A stretch of 39,927 nt of DNA, taken from positions 1 to 39,927 of the forward strand of contig JAFUPE010000041.1 in the NCBI GenBank assembly GCA_017481395.1. Reading direction: 5' to 3'. The translations under genes and the position numbers were made by a program. Shown in pieces: positions 24,705 to 34,420 of the stretch (its first letter is position 1; each line of letters starts with the position of its first letter). The notes beneath the pieces are model-generated. The model saw only the letters and a program-made list of their open reading frames with translations, made no database searches and was not told where the DNA came from. This stretch comes from Ruminococcus sp. Its GTDB lineage: Bacteria; Bacillota_A; Clostridia; Oscillospirales; Acutalibacteraceae.

Positions 24705-25484
24705 CTATCCTAAACCTATGCATTCGGTGCAGATGTTTACAGCCTTTGTCAGCACATCGGCTACACCGCCTGTAGCAAAGCCGTAAATCAGCAAGCCTAA
24801 ACCGACAAGCAGTACGGTACAGCGGATAACGGCAAGCTTTTTGTCAGCTTTGCTTTCCGTGGGGGTATCTGTATTCGGGTTTTGCTTAAGGTTAGGCAGT
24901 TTTGTCAGAAGACCGATTTCGCGATTAAAGCTTTTTGCTGATAGTATTTCTGCAGTTAATGACACAGCAAGCATAACGCCAAGACAGGGCAGAAGCACCC
25001 ACATAGCCTTTATCACAGAGCTGTTGATTTCTGTAGAGTCAAAGTGCTTGCCGTCAATTGCATAAGCAAGAAATACAATGCTTGACAACACTATCACAGT
25101 GCAGTTTATAACCTTTATAAGCTTACGGATTTTTCTTTCCTTTTCAGCTGCGGCAGACTGCTCATTGGTTAAAGCCGTCATATCCTTTTTGCTGAGCAAA
25201 AGCTTAAGGCGGTTTTCGTAGTTTGTTTTAGGCTTTTGCTTTGTGCTTAGTGCAGGAAGCAGTAAATAAAAGACAATGCTTAACGCTATAAGACCGAGAC
25301 AGATATATACCGGCACTGAAATTATGCTAAAGGCATCTGAAACCGCTTGTCGCGAGTAGGGGTCAGGTCCCGAATAATATATAGAAAGTGAGCCGTATAT
25401 AAGGCAAAGCCCCGCCGCAATGATTGATATGCTTAGGATGATGTTGAAAAATCGGTAAAATACTGATAAGTTATTTTCTTTCAT
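24705..25484 (-). CDS. Membrane protein with C-terminal CXXC tail (CD1871A-like end)
   Basis: A 259-residue protein with about five or six membrane segments and a charged cytoplasmic loop (YENRLKLLLSKKDMTALTNE, about residues 88-107). The last 15 residues, KAVNICTECIGLG, hold a CXXC pair (Cys252, Cys255). They match my memory of the small clostridial CD1871A-type CXXC proteins, which tend to lie beside membrane polyferredoxin and thioredoxin genes; here the motif ends a larger protein. It probably passes electrons to or from the polyferredoxin-thioredoxin fusion encoded 10 nt downstream. GGGGG lies 7 nt before the ATG, and a TATAAT promoter and a leader hairpin are found upstream. Confidence 0.68.
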   Translation of the reverse strand: MKENNLSVFYRFFNIILSISIIAAGLCLIYGSLSIYYSGPDPYSRQAVSDAFSIISVPVYICLGLIALSIVFYLLLPALSTKQKPKTNYENRLKLLLSKKDMTALTNEQSAAAEKERKIRKLIKVINCTVIVLSSIVFLAYAIDGKHFDSTEINSSVIKAMWVLLPCLGVMLAVSLTAEILSAKSFNREIGLLTKLPNLKQNPNTDTPTESKADKKLAVIRCTVLLVGLGLLIYGFATGGVADVLTKAVNICTECIGLG

Positions 25485-25508
25485 ATTACGCCCCCTTAAA
25501 AGTTAAAA

Positions 25509-25526
25509 AATCGAAAAAATTCGATT
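25509..25526 (-). promoter_or_regulatory. Leader hairpin or operator before the polyferredoxin operon
   Basis: A perfect 7-bp inverted repeat (AATCGAA/TTCGATT) around a 4-nt loop, 24 bases upstream of the start at 25484 and downstream of the predicted promoter. It could be a repressor site or a small leader hairpin; no T run follows, so it is not a terminator. Confidence 0.4.
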
Positions 25527-25554
25527 AAATGTTATCTTAAACGTTATTTTTTTA

Positions 25555-25583
25555 ATTATATCATCTGCATATTAAAAAGTAAA
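25555..25583 (-). promoter_or_regulatory. Promoter of the polyferredoxin operon
   Basis: On the minus strand, TTTACT at 25583-25578, a 17-nt spacer, then TATAAT at 25560-25555. The -10 is consensus and the -35 is partial. Confidence 0.6.
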
Positions 25584-25636
25584 TGAGTTTAAATTTAAAA
25601 AAATATGCAAAATTTATAAAAAAATAAAAAAATTAC

Positions 25637-25665
25637 TTGTTTATTAAGTGGATATGTAGTAAAAT
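25637..25665 (+). promoter_or_regulatory. Promoter of the protease/peptide-uptake gene cluster
   Basis: TTGTTT at 25637-25642, a 17-nt spacer, then TAAAAT at 25660-25665, giving a leader of about 70 nt before the ATG at 25743. The region 25527-25636 is very AT-rich and could also act as an upstream element. Confidence 0.65.
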
Positions 25666-25742
25666 GTATTCGTATATGTATGTCTATAACTGTAACTATG
25701 TCATGCGGCCATATACTATTAAAGTAAAGGGAGATTTACTTG

Positions 25743-28700
25743 ATGAAAAAACACAGAATGAAAAACACAGCCAAAAGGGTGTTTGTGTCAGCCTTAGCAT
25801 CTACGGTGGCGTTTTGCTCGTTGCCGATAGTGGGTGCATCAGCGGCAGATACTGAGTTCGAAGCGTCTTATATTAATAAGATAGAGGGTTTAGCGTCAGA
25901 TTATACCAAATATCTTGACAGCACGGTTGCCTTTAAGCTTCCCGACAATGTTAAGGACAGTGACGAAATTTCGGTTATCGTAACCTTAGACCATGTCAGC
26001 ATTATGGATGCTTACGAGGGTACTGACAAGGCTATGAGCCTTGCTGAATACTCTGCAAACAGCGACTATGCAGAAAATACAAGAAAGACTGTTGCTGACA
26101 AAAAATCACAGCTTCTTAAGGCGCTTGACGAGAAAAATATTTCTTACAAGGTCGGGGAAGAGTATACAACCCTTTTAAGCGGATTTGAGCTTTTAATCAA
26201 AGCCGGCGACTTTGAAAACACTTGTAAGTCCCTTACTGATGATATGGATATTATTGTATGCGAGGAGTACGAGAAGTGCGAAACTCAGCTTGTTGAAAAC
26301 GAGGTTAACGTTTTTGATACAGGTATTTTCGACAGCTCTTCCTCGGGCTACGACGGCTCGGGTATGGTAGTTGCAGTTCTTGATACAGGTCTTGACTCCA
26401 ACCATACAGCCTTTTCTGTAGATAATTTTACATCCGAAACCTTAGGTCTTACCTACGACGACGTTGCTGACGTTATTGACAAAACAGCGGCATCTGAGCT
26501 TTTAGACGGCCTTACTGTTGATGACGTTTACATCAACGAAAAGGTTCCATACGGCTTTGACTATGCAGACAACGACCCCGACTGTTATTCTACTCACAAT
26601 AATCACGGTACACACGTTTCGGGCGTTATTGTTGGTAACGATGACACCATCCGCGGTGTTGCACCTAATGCTCAGCTTGTGTCCATGAAGATTTTCTCTG
26701 ACGTTATGGACACCGCCAGAACTGCATGGATTTTATCCGCTTTGGAGGATTGTGTTGTACTTGGCGTTGATGTTATCAATATGTCAATCGGTACAGCCTG
26801 CGGTTTCAGCCGCGAATCCGACGAGGAAGCAGTAGACGGTATTTACGAGAAAATCCGTAACTCGGGCACAAGTATGATTGTAGCCGCATCCAACAGCTAC
26901 AGCTCTGCTTACGGTTCCGAGGCAAACGGTAACCTGGCTCTTACATCTAATCCTGACACAGGTACAGTAGGTTCTCCCTCTACTTACGAAGGTGTAATGT
27001 CCGTTGCTTCTATTGCCGGTGTTGAGACTCCTTATATTAAATATAACAACACCATTATATATTTCACAGAATCCACCAACTCTGCCGCCGAGGAAAATAA
27101 GTTCTGCGACACACTTTTAGGCGACAAGGATTCGGTTTCTCTTGAGTACGTAGTTGTTCCCGGCGTGGGCAGAAGTGCCGACTATACAGGTATAGATGTT
27201 AATGGCAAAATCGCATTGGTCCGTCGAGGTTCCAATACCTTTGAAGAAAAGGCAATTATAGCTCAGGAGCAGGGTGCCGCAGGTATCATTATCTATAATA
27301 ACGTATCCGGCGACATTAAAATGAACGTGGGCGATGCAACCCTTGCGGTTTGCTCTATTTCACAGGACGACGGCGAGATGCTTGCCGAAAAGGAAAACGG
27401 CACACTTAAAATCAGCAAAAGCCAGTCCTCGGGTCCCTTTATTTCTGACTTCTCGTCTTGGGGCCCCACACCCGACCTTAGAATCAAGCCCGAAATCACT
27501 GCCCATGGCGGAAGCATTCTTTCCTCTATTACAGGCGGCTCCTACGATAGACTTTCGGGTACATCAATGGCTTGTCCCAACCTTGCAGGCGTTGTTCTTC
27601 TTTTAAGACAGTACGTTACAGAAAACTTCCCCGACATTGCAGAGGATAATCTTAAGGTAAATGCAATGGTTAACGGTTTGCTTATGTCTACCGCTGACAT
27701 TGCCCTTAACACCAACGGCCTGCCTTACTCCGTAAGAAAACAGGGTGCAGGTCTTGCAAATCTCGGTGCATCTATCGAAACTCCCGCTTACATCAAAACC
27801 TTTGATGCCGAGGGTAACGCTATGGATAAAGCTAAGCTTGAGCTTGGCGACGATAAGGACAAAACAGGCGTTTACGAAATGACCTTTGCCGTTACCAATT
27901 TCTCTGATAAAGCAGTGTCTTACGATATCGGCTCATACGTAATGACCGAGGGTGTCAGCGAAACAAAAACTAACGCAGGCGAAACCACCATTACTGAAGA
28001 GGCGTATATTTTAGACGGTGCAAGCTTTGAGGTGCTTTCTGTTGAAAATGGCAAGCTCAGAGGTAACACCGTAAAAGTGAAGAAGGGCGAAGAGGCTAAG
28101 GTAACAGTTAGAATTACACTTAGCGACGAGGATAAAGAGTACCTCGACAAGTCCTTCGAAAACGGTATGTACGTTGAGGGCTTTATTACCCTGACTGCAA
28201 AACAGGGCACAAAGGTTGACCTTAACGTGCCTTACCTTGCATATTACGGCGATTGGACAGTAGCACCCCTTTTCGACCTTACATATTACGATACCAACGC
28301 CGACGAGCTTGACGACGGTATCGATGTAGAGGACAAGGTTATGGCGGATGCCTATGCCTCTCGTCCTGTTGGCGGTATAAGCGACGACTACGTAAGCTAC
28401 CTTGGCTCTTACTACTTCCTGCAGGATCCCGACGATATGGTGATTTCTGCCAACGAAAATTATGTTGCCCTTTCCAATCAGCAGGGCACAATCCATTCTC
28501 TACGTTTTGTATGGGCAGGTCTCCTTCGAAACGCAGCTAAAATTGTTATTACTATCACCGATGACGCCACAGGCGAGGTGATTTTTGAGAAAGAAGAAAT
28601 TGACGTTCGTAAGTCCTACAGCGACGGCGGTGCATCTATTTATCCCTCTAACGTTGAAATCGAATTTGACACCACCGAATACAACTTGGACAATAACAGA

Positions 28701-31700
28701 CAGTATACAGTAAGGCTTGAGGGCTACGTTGATTATGATGAGGGCGGTTTGGAAACAAACGCTAATAACGTTTTCGAATTCCCCCTTGTATCTGACTTCG
28801 AGGCTCCTACAGTTACAGACGTAGAGTATCGCTGGGAGTACGACAAAACCCTAAAGAAAAACCGTCTTTTTGCTGACGCATATATCTACGACAATCACTA
28901 TGCAATGTCTTCTCAGCTTGGTTACATTACTGAAGAGGAAGACGAAGACGGCAACCTTGCTCCTGCTATGAAGGCGTTTGAGCAGTACATGACTCCCGTA
29001 TACTCTCAGCGTAACAGCACAACCAAGGTTACCTACGAGCTTACTGATTATATCTACGACATTAAAAATAATGCAACAAACAAAAATTCCTTTACCCTTA
29101 ACGTTTACGACTATGCATTAAACTACGCTACCTTTGAAATCGGTCTGCCTTATAATTACTCAGACTTTTATTTCGAAGGTCTTGAGGAAGGTCTTACTCT
29201 TAACATAAACGAGGTTTATACCTTAGAGCCTTTGGTAACTCCTTCTTCTGAGTGGGCAGAGCTTATCGAGTATTCTTCTTCAAAACCCAGAGTGGTACGC
29301 GTTGTCAACAATAAACTTATTGCTGTGTCTGAGGGAACCGCCATTATCAAGGCACAGGACCCCACTACCAATAAGAGCATTACCTTTGACGTAACCGTTC
29401 TTGGTGAAGAGGACGAAGGCTACCGCCGTTTTGACAAGCCTGTTGCTGATGTATTTACTCTTGACGGTTACTACACAACCAAGGCATACTACATCTTAGA
29501 AAACGAGGACAAGAAAATCGGCGACACCGGTTCTACCAATTTCTTCGAGGGTAATTTCAACCTTGAAATGTACCCCTCAGAAAGTGTTCTGCTTAACTAT
29601 TCTCTTGATTCTTATTTCCCCAATGATACAACTGTTGTCTTTGAAAGCAGCGACGAAAGCATTGTAACCGTTGACGATTATGGCAACGTAACTGCTAATG
29701 CCGAGGGCTTTGCTTCGGTTTCAGTTAAGGTGCTTCTTGACGGCGACAGCACATATTACTCCGAAACTGTTTCGGTAGAGGTCAAGGACCCCTATGTTAC
29801 TACAGGTGCAAGCCTTACTCACTACTATGGTAACGGCGGTCTTGTAGATATTCCCGAGGACCTTTCGCTTAAAGAAATCGGTCAGTTTGCATTCTCTAAC
29901 TTTGAGTATATCCTTAAAACCGAAGAAGAGCTTGCGTTCGATGACGCCGAAACCTCTAAGGCTTGGTACATCGGTGACAATACCATTACCAAGGTTATAA
30001 TTCCCGAGGGCGTTGAAAAGATTTCTAACTACGCCTTTGCTAACCTTACAGCTCTTGAAGAGGTTGTACTGCCCTCTACACTTGAGCATATTGATTACGG
30101 TGCATTCTATGGCTGTACCGCACTCCAGAAGATTACCTTCAGCGGTGATGATAACCTTAAGATTATCAACCAGAACGCCTTTGAAAACTGCGACTTACGC
30201 GACACCTTGGAGCTTAAGTCTGTCTGTGTAATTTCTGATTACGCCTTTGCAGGCAACCAAAAGCTTAAGGGCATTAATTTTGCCGACACACTTATTTCTG
30301 TAGGCGAATATGCCTTTGCAGGTTGTAAAAAGCTTGAGGACGTTACTATTAACTCAGCAAAGGTTAAGTACGGTCCCTACGCCTTTACAGGCTGTAAATC
30401 CTTAAAGGAATTTTACGTTAATTCTTCCGTACTTCCCGAGGGTATGTTCTATGAATGTAAGGATTTAACCAAGGTTTCTATCGGTGCTGATGTTAACGAT
30501 ATCGGCGTGTTCGCATTCAGAGATACAGCAGTTGCCGAGTTTGAAATTTCAAAGGATAACAAAAACTACAAAGCTGTAGGCGACTGTATCCTTAACGCCA
30601 AGGGTGATACCCTCGTGGCTGTTTCGCCAAACTTAAGCGGTGAGTTTACCGACAAAAACGTAAACGGCGAAAAGATAGAAGAAATTGCCAAGGGTGCATT
30701 CTCTCATAACCAGAAGCTAACCTCGGTTAAGCTTACTGAGGTTACAAAAGTAGGGGACTACTCTCTTGCTTCCAACACAGGTCTTAAGTCCGTTACCTTA
30801 GGCACACTTAAGGAAATCGGCGAGTATGCATTCTTCGAGTCTGCTATTACTAAAATGCCTGAGATTGACGAAAAGGTTAAAATGGGCAAATATGCATTCT
30901 CGTTTACAAAGCTTACTTCCGTTACTATTCCCGATAAGATGGAAATCAAGGAAGGCACATTCAGCGAATGCGTTGACCTTAAGACTGTTAACATCGGTAA
31001 CGACGTAGAAATCGGCGATTACGCCTTCAGCCTTAATAAGGACGTTGCTTTTAAGGTTGTAAAGGATGAGTCTAACGGCAAAAAGCTTTTCAAATATGAA
31101 TTTGTATCTTCCCTTGAAAATATCACAATCGGCGACAATGCCGTAATCGGCGAAAATGCATTTTCTAATGCTTCCGCCTGCGAAAAGGTAACCTTAGGCG
31201 AAAACGCCGAAATCGGCAAAATGGCATTTTACAATATGTCAAGCCTTAAGAGCATCGACCTTTCCAAGGCTAAGTCTTTAGGCGACTATGCTGTTTCGGG
31301 CGATGTATATTATATGTGCCTTGACGAGAATATGACTATTGCCGACGTTACCTCTGACGGCTTCTACAGATACACCTACCACGGTCCGCTGGTAGAAAGC
31401 CTCGACGTTTCCTCTGCCGAAAGCATCGGTGAGTACGTGTTCTCTTACTGCCGAAATCTTAAGGACGTTAAGCTTTCAGAGGAAATTGAAGAAATTCCCC
31501 AGTATGCATTTGCAGGCTGTGATGCACTTAAGAACATTAATCTTGACAACGTCAAGACAATCGGCGACTATGCCTTTATGGAATGCGGTCTTGAAAAGGT
31601 AGCAATGCCCGAGGCTGAGAAAATCGGCGAGTATGCCTTTGTTTCAAACCGATTCCTTGAAAACGTTACCTTAAGCGACGAAACCGAAGAAATCGGCGAG

Positions 31701-33071
31701 GCTGCTTTCTCGTATTGCGAGCCTTTAAGCGAGGTTGTTAACCTTAAGGGCGTCAAGAGCATGGACGACTACGCCTTTGCTTACACCGCACTTGATGAGG
31801 CTGACCTAACCGGTGCCGAGGTTATCGGCAAAAACGTATTTATGAAGGAAGAGCTTACTCCCTTTAAGGTAATTCTTGGCGAGGACATTGAAAAAATCGG
31901 CGACAATCCCTTCGCAATGTGTAAGGTAGAGCCCTTTGCTTCAACCGAAGACGAAGAAGATATCTATAACTTCGAGCTGAATGACGAGGTTAAGATTATT
32001 GACGGTTCACTTTATTGTATGAGCGACATAGGTCTTGAGCTTATTACCTTCGCAGGCAATAACACCGAGGACGTTACCGTTGCTGATGATACCGTAAGAA
32101 TTACCGCTTACGCCTTTGCGGGCAGTGACGCAGTAAGGGTTAAGATGCCTTACACAACTACTGCAATCGGTCACAAAGCTTTCTTCGATTGTAACAACCT
32201 TGAAATGGTAATGTTCGGTAGCTATACCGTTCCTAAATTTGAAGAAGAGTTCGACCCCAAATATTATCAGCTCTTCGAGAATATCCCCGGCACAGGTGAT
32301 TACGGTACATATACCGACTATGACGGCAACGATGTTCAGATTAACGGCACAGGTATGATTCCCTACTATATGTGGAATGCAACCGCCGATATGTACTCTA
32401 ACGTATTCTATGGAGCAAACTTTGTTGATTACGTCGGCAAGGTAGAGGACAAGCTTACTATGGTACGACCCATTAACGGTGTAGGCTACGATTCCTTTAT
32501 ATGCTCTCAGTATTTCGACCTTACCATCGACGGACCTGCCGCACCCGACAGTGTTTCAGTTGATGCAATTAACGCTATTAAGGCTATTCCCGAGCGAGTA
32601 GTCTATAACCACAAGGCTTTGGTAGACTCTGCACGCAGTGCCTACGAAAAAATCGCAACTATCGAGCAGAAGGCTCTGGTATTTAACTATACAGACCTTG
32701 TTTCTGCCGAACAGCGTATAAAGGCTCTTGACCCCGAAAATGCCGAAAATAAAGAAGAGCCCGAGAAAGAGCCCGAAGCCAAGAAGGGTGTACCCGTTGC
32801 ACTTATTATTGTTGCAGGTGTGCTGGTGCTTATTGCTGCTTTGATTGTTGTTTTCAAAGTATTCAAAGATAAGCTTTATCCTGTTTTAAAGCCTGTTTAC
32901 GACAAGCTTTCGCCCGTAATCAATAAAGTAAAGCCTGTTATTAAAAAGGCAGCAGCAGGTGTAAAAAAGCTTATATGCAAAGTAAAAACCGCCCTCAAAA
33001 AGGCAGTAAGCAAAATTAAAGATAAAAAGCAAAATAAGGCACAGGAGGCAGAAGATGAAACTGAAGACTAA
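25743..33071 (+). CDS. Giant membrane-anchored subtilisin (S8) with leucine-rich repeats
   Basis: A 2442-residue surface protease. A signal peptide (about 1-35) and an I9-like propeptide (about 60-165) are followed by the S8 domain. Its catalytic triad is Asp214 (VAVLDTGLD), His288 (NNHGTHVSG) and Ser608 (LSGTSMACP), interrupted by a protease-associated domain (about 440-560: GKIALVRRGSNTFEEKA). Fn3-like domains follow as in C5a-peptidase relatives, then Big_2-like domains (about 1160-1330). A long block of BspA-type LRR_5 repeats runs at about 1370-2160 (pattern IGDYAFxxCxxLKxV). A membrane segment (about 2350-2372) leads to a basic cytoplasmic tail of about 70 residues. The likely role is cell-surface protein digestion with LRR-mediated substrate or host binding. 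The ATG at 25743 has AAAGGGAG 10 nt upstream. A lipoprotein gene overlaps the end by 17 nt. Confidence 0.92.
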   Translation: MKKHRMKNTAKRVFVSALASTVAFCSLPIVGASAADTEFEASYINKIEGLASDYTKYLDSTVAFKLPDNVKDSDEISVIVTLDHVSIMDAYEGTDKAMSLAEYSANSDYAENTRKTVADKKSQLLKALDEKNISYKVGEEYTTLLSGFELLIKAGDFENTCKSLTDDMDIIVCEEYEKCETQLVENEVNVFDTGIFDSSSSGYDGSGMVVAVLDTGLDSNHTAFSVDNFTSETLGLTYDDVADVIDKTAASELLDGLTVDDVYINEKVPYGFDYADNDPDCYSTHNNHGTHVSGVIVGNDDTIRGVAPNAQLVSMKIFSDVMDTARTAWILSALEDCVVLGVDVINMSIGTACGFSRESDEEAVDGIYEKIRNSGTSMIVAASNSYSSAYGSEANGNLALTSNPDTGTVGSPSTYEGVMSVASIAGVETPYIKYNNTIIYFTESTNSAAEENKFCDTLLGDKDSVSLEYVVVPGVGRSADYTGIDVNGKIALVRRGSNTFEEKAIIAQEQGAAGIIIYNNVSGDIKMNVGDATLAVCSISQDDGEMLAEKENGTLKISKSQSSGPFISDFSSWGPTPDLRIKPEITAHGGSILSSITGGSYDRLSGTSMACPNLAGVVLLLRQYVTENFPDIAEDNLKVNAMVNGLLMSTADIALNTNGLPYSVRKQGAGLANLGASIETPAYIKTFDAEGNAMDKAKLELGDDKDKTGVYEMTFAVTNFSDKAVSYDIGSYVMTEGVSETKTNAGETTITEEAYILDGASFEVLSVENGKLRGNTVKVKKGEEAKVTVRITLSDEDKEYLDKSFENGMYVEGFITLTAKQGTKVDLNVPYLAYYGDWTVAPLFDLTYYDTNADELDDGIDVEDKVMADAYASRPVGGISDDYVSYLGSYYFLQDPDDMVISANENYVALSNQQGTIHSLRFVWAGLLRNAAKIVITITDDATGEVIFEKEEIDVRKSYSDGGASIYPSNVEIEFDTTEYNLDNNRQYTVRLEGYVDYDEGGLETNANNVFEFPLVSDFEAPTVTDVEYRWEYDKTLKKNRLFADAYIYDNHYAMSSQLGYITEEEDEDGNLAPAMKAFEQYMTPVYSQRNSTTKVTYELTDYIYDIKNNATNKNSFTLNVYDYALNYATFEIGLPYNYSDFYFEGLEEGLTLNINEVYTLEPLVTPSSEWAELIEYSSSKPRVVRVVNNKLIAVSEGTAIIKAQDPTTNKSITFDVTVLGEEDEGYRRFDKPVADVFTLDGYYTTKAYYILENEDKKIGDTGSTNFFEGNFNLEMYPSESVLLNYSLDSYFPNDTTVVFESSDESIVTVDDYGNVTANAEGFASVSVKVLLDGDSTYYSETVSVEVKDPYVTTGASLTHYYGNGGLVDIPEDLSLKEIGQFAFSNFEYILKTEEELAFDDAETSKAWYIGDNTITKVIIPEGVEKISNYAFANLTALEEVVLPSTLEHIDYGAFYGCTALQKITFSGDDNLKIINQNAFENCDLRDTLELKSVCVISDYAFAGNQKLKGINFADTLISVGEYAFAGCKKLEDVTINSAKVKYGPYAFTGCKSLKEFYVNSSVLPEGMFYECKDLTKVSIGADVNDIGVFAFRDTAVAEFEISKDNKNYKAVGDCILNAKGDTLVAVSPNLSGEFTDKNVNGEKIEEIAKGAFSHNQKLTSVKLTEVTKVGDYSLASNTGLKSVTLGTLKEIGEYAFFESAITKMPEIDEKVKMGKYAFSFTKLTSVTIPDKMEIKEGTFSECVDLKTVNIGNDVEIGDYAFSLNKDVAFKVVKDESNGKKLFKYEFVSSLENITIGDNAVIGENAFSNASACEKVTLGENAEIGKMAFYNMSSLKSIDLSKAKSLGDYAVSGDVYYMCLDENMTIADVTSDGFYRYTYHGPLVESLDVSSAESIGEYVFSYCRNLKDVKLSEEIEEIPQYAFAGCDALKNINLDNVKTIGDYAFMECGLEKVAMPEAEKIGEYAFVSNRFLENVTLSDETEEIGEAAFSYCEPLSEVVNLKGVKSMDDYAFAYTALDEADLTGAEVIGKNVFMKEELTPFKVILGEDIEKIGDNPFAMCKVEPFASTEDEEDIYNFELNDEVKIIDGSLYCMSDIGLELITFAGNNTEDVTVADDTVRITAYAFAGSDAVRVKMPYTTTAIGHKAFFDCNNLEMVMFGSYTVPKFEEEFDPKYYQLFENIPGTGDYGTYTDYDGNDVQINGTGMIPYYMWNATADMYSNVFYGANFVDYVGKVEDKLTMVRPINGVGYDSFICSQYFDLTIDGPAAPDSVSVDAINAIKAIPERVVYNHKALVDSARSAYEKIATIEQKALVFNYTDLVSAEQRIKALDPENAENKEEPEKEPEAKKGVPVALIIVAGVLVLIAALIVVFKVFKDKLYPVLKPVYDKLSPVINKVKPVIKKAAAGVKKLICKVKTALKKAVSKIKDKKQNKAQEAEDETED

Positions 33072-34389
33072 ATTTCTTATATGTATTTTGTCGGTTCTTT
33101 TGATAGCAATGCTTTCAGGCTGTGCCGCAGTGACTACCCCTTATACAAAAAATGACGAGGACAACTACACCGTTAGCGTCAAATATGATGCTAACGGGGG
33201 TGTCTTTACTACTAACACTTCGGTAATTACCGACTCCTACAATCTGGAGCAAATCGAGAAAAACAGTTCTGGCGAAGCCGAAATCGCACTGATTTCTCCC
33301 GACAATTCTGCCCGTGGAACTGACGCTTTCTCGGCGGTTAAAAGCGGATATTTCCTTGCAGGCTGGTACAAAGAATGTACAGAGTCTGAGGATGCAGACG
33401 GCAACAAAACCTATTCGTATTCGAGCAAGTGGGATTTTGAAAAGGATATTTTAAAGGTTGATGCAGGCAAGACCTACAACAGCCAAGAGCCTGTGCTTAC
33501 CCTTTACGCCGCATGGGTGCCTCTTTTTGAGATTGAGTTCTATGACCTTGATACAGGCGAATTGGTTGATGAGCTTAAGTTTGACCCCACAGTTAAATCC
33601 GATTTTGAGCTTCCTTACTGGAGCGAAGAAACAGGCTCTATCGAAATGAACGACTTTCCGAAGCGTGACGGCTACACCTTTAACGCCGCTTATCTTGGCG
33701 AGGATGGAGTTGATATGCTGACAGCACTTAAAGAAACAACTATCAAGCATCCCGGTGTGGTTAACTTTGAAACAGGTACGGCAGAAAATCCTGTTATGAA
33801 GCTTTACGTTGACTATATTGAAGGTGAGTGGTACCGAATTTACAGTGCCGAGCAGTTTGCCGAAAGTGCAAACTTAAGCGGTAACTACGAAATCTTTGCT
33901 GACCTTGACTTTTCTGACGAAATCTGGCCTACGTCCTTTATGTACGGTAACTTTACAGGTACAATTAAGGGTAACGGTCACACGATTAAGAATGTAGAGC
34001 TTATCCAGACAAATAATTCTAAGGTTAACGCAGGTCTTTTCGGTTATCTTACAGAAACCGCTTCGGTTTCTGACCTTAAGCTTGAAAATATAACATTTAC
34101 TGTTAAATCGGGTACACGAGTTGTAGGCACAAGCTACGGACTTGTGGCAGGTACACTTTCTGCCGATGCCGATGTCAAAAACGTAAGCATCACAGACAGT
34201 ACCCTGCAGATTGATTCCTCCTGCTATTTCGGCGTTGACGATTATTCCATAGGTCTTACCTGCGGTATGGGCGACAGCACCGTATTTGAAAATGCAGAGG
34301 TAGAGTGTAAAGCAGTAGGGGACAACCCCGAAACCGTAAAGGTAAATGTTAACGGAAACGAAGTTACCCTTGAATTTGTAAATGAATAA
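33055..34389 (+). CDS. Lipoprotein with InlB-type repeat and GLUG-like region
   Basis: A 444-residue lipoprotein (lipobox MLSGC) starting inside the end of the protease gene, with AGGAGG upstream of its ATG. Near the N-terminus is an InlB B-repeat/Flg_new-like unit (VKYDANGGVF, then GYFLAGWYKE and LYAAWVP). A second similar unit has FPKRDGYTFNAAYLGE. The C-terminal third resembles GLUG-containing beta-helix proteins (GNFTGTIKGNGHTIKNVEL, GLFGYLTETASVSDLKLENI). Such modules usually serve adhesion or ligand binding. Tight coupling to the protease suggests a partner that holds substrate or docks the enzyme; this is inference. Confidence 0.8.
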   Translation: MKLKTKFLICILSVLLIAMLSGCAAVTTPYTKNDEDNYTVSVKYDANGGVFTTNTSVITDSYNLEQIEKNSSGEAEIALISPDNSARGTDAFSAVKSGYFLAGWYKECTESEDADGNKTYSYSSKWDFEKDILKVDAGKTYNSQEPVLTLYAAWVPLFEIEFYDLDTGELVDELKFDPTVKSDFELPYWSEETGSIEMNDFPKRDGYTFNAAYLGEDGVDMLTALKETTIKHPGVVNFETGTAENPVMKLYVDYIEGEWYRIYSAEQFAESANLSGNYEIFADLDFSDEIWPTSFMYGNFTGTIKGNGHTIKNVELIQTNNSKVNAGLFGYLTETASVSDLKLENITFTVKSGTRVVGTSYGLVAGTLSADADVKNVSITDSTLQIDSSCYFGVDDYSIGLTCGMGDSTVFENAEVECKAVGDNPETVKVNVNGNEVTLEFVNE

Positions 34390-34420
34390 TTTTTTAAAAT
34401 ATATTAAAGGAGAGTCACCA

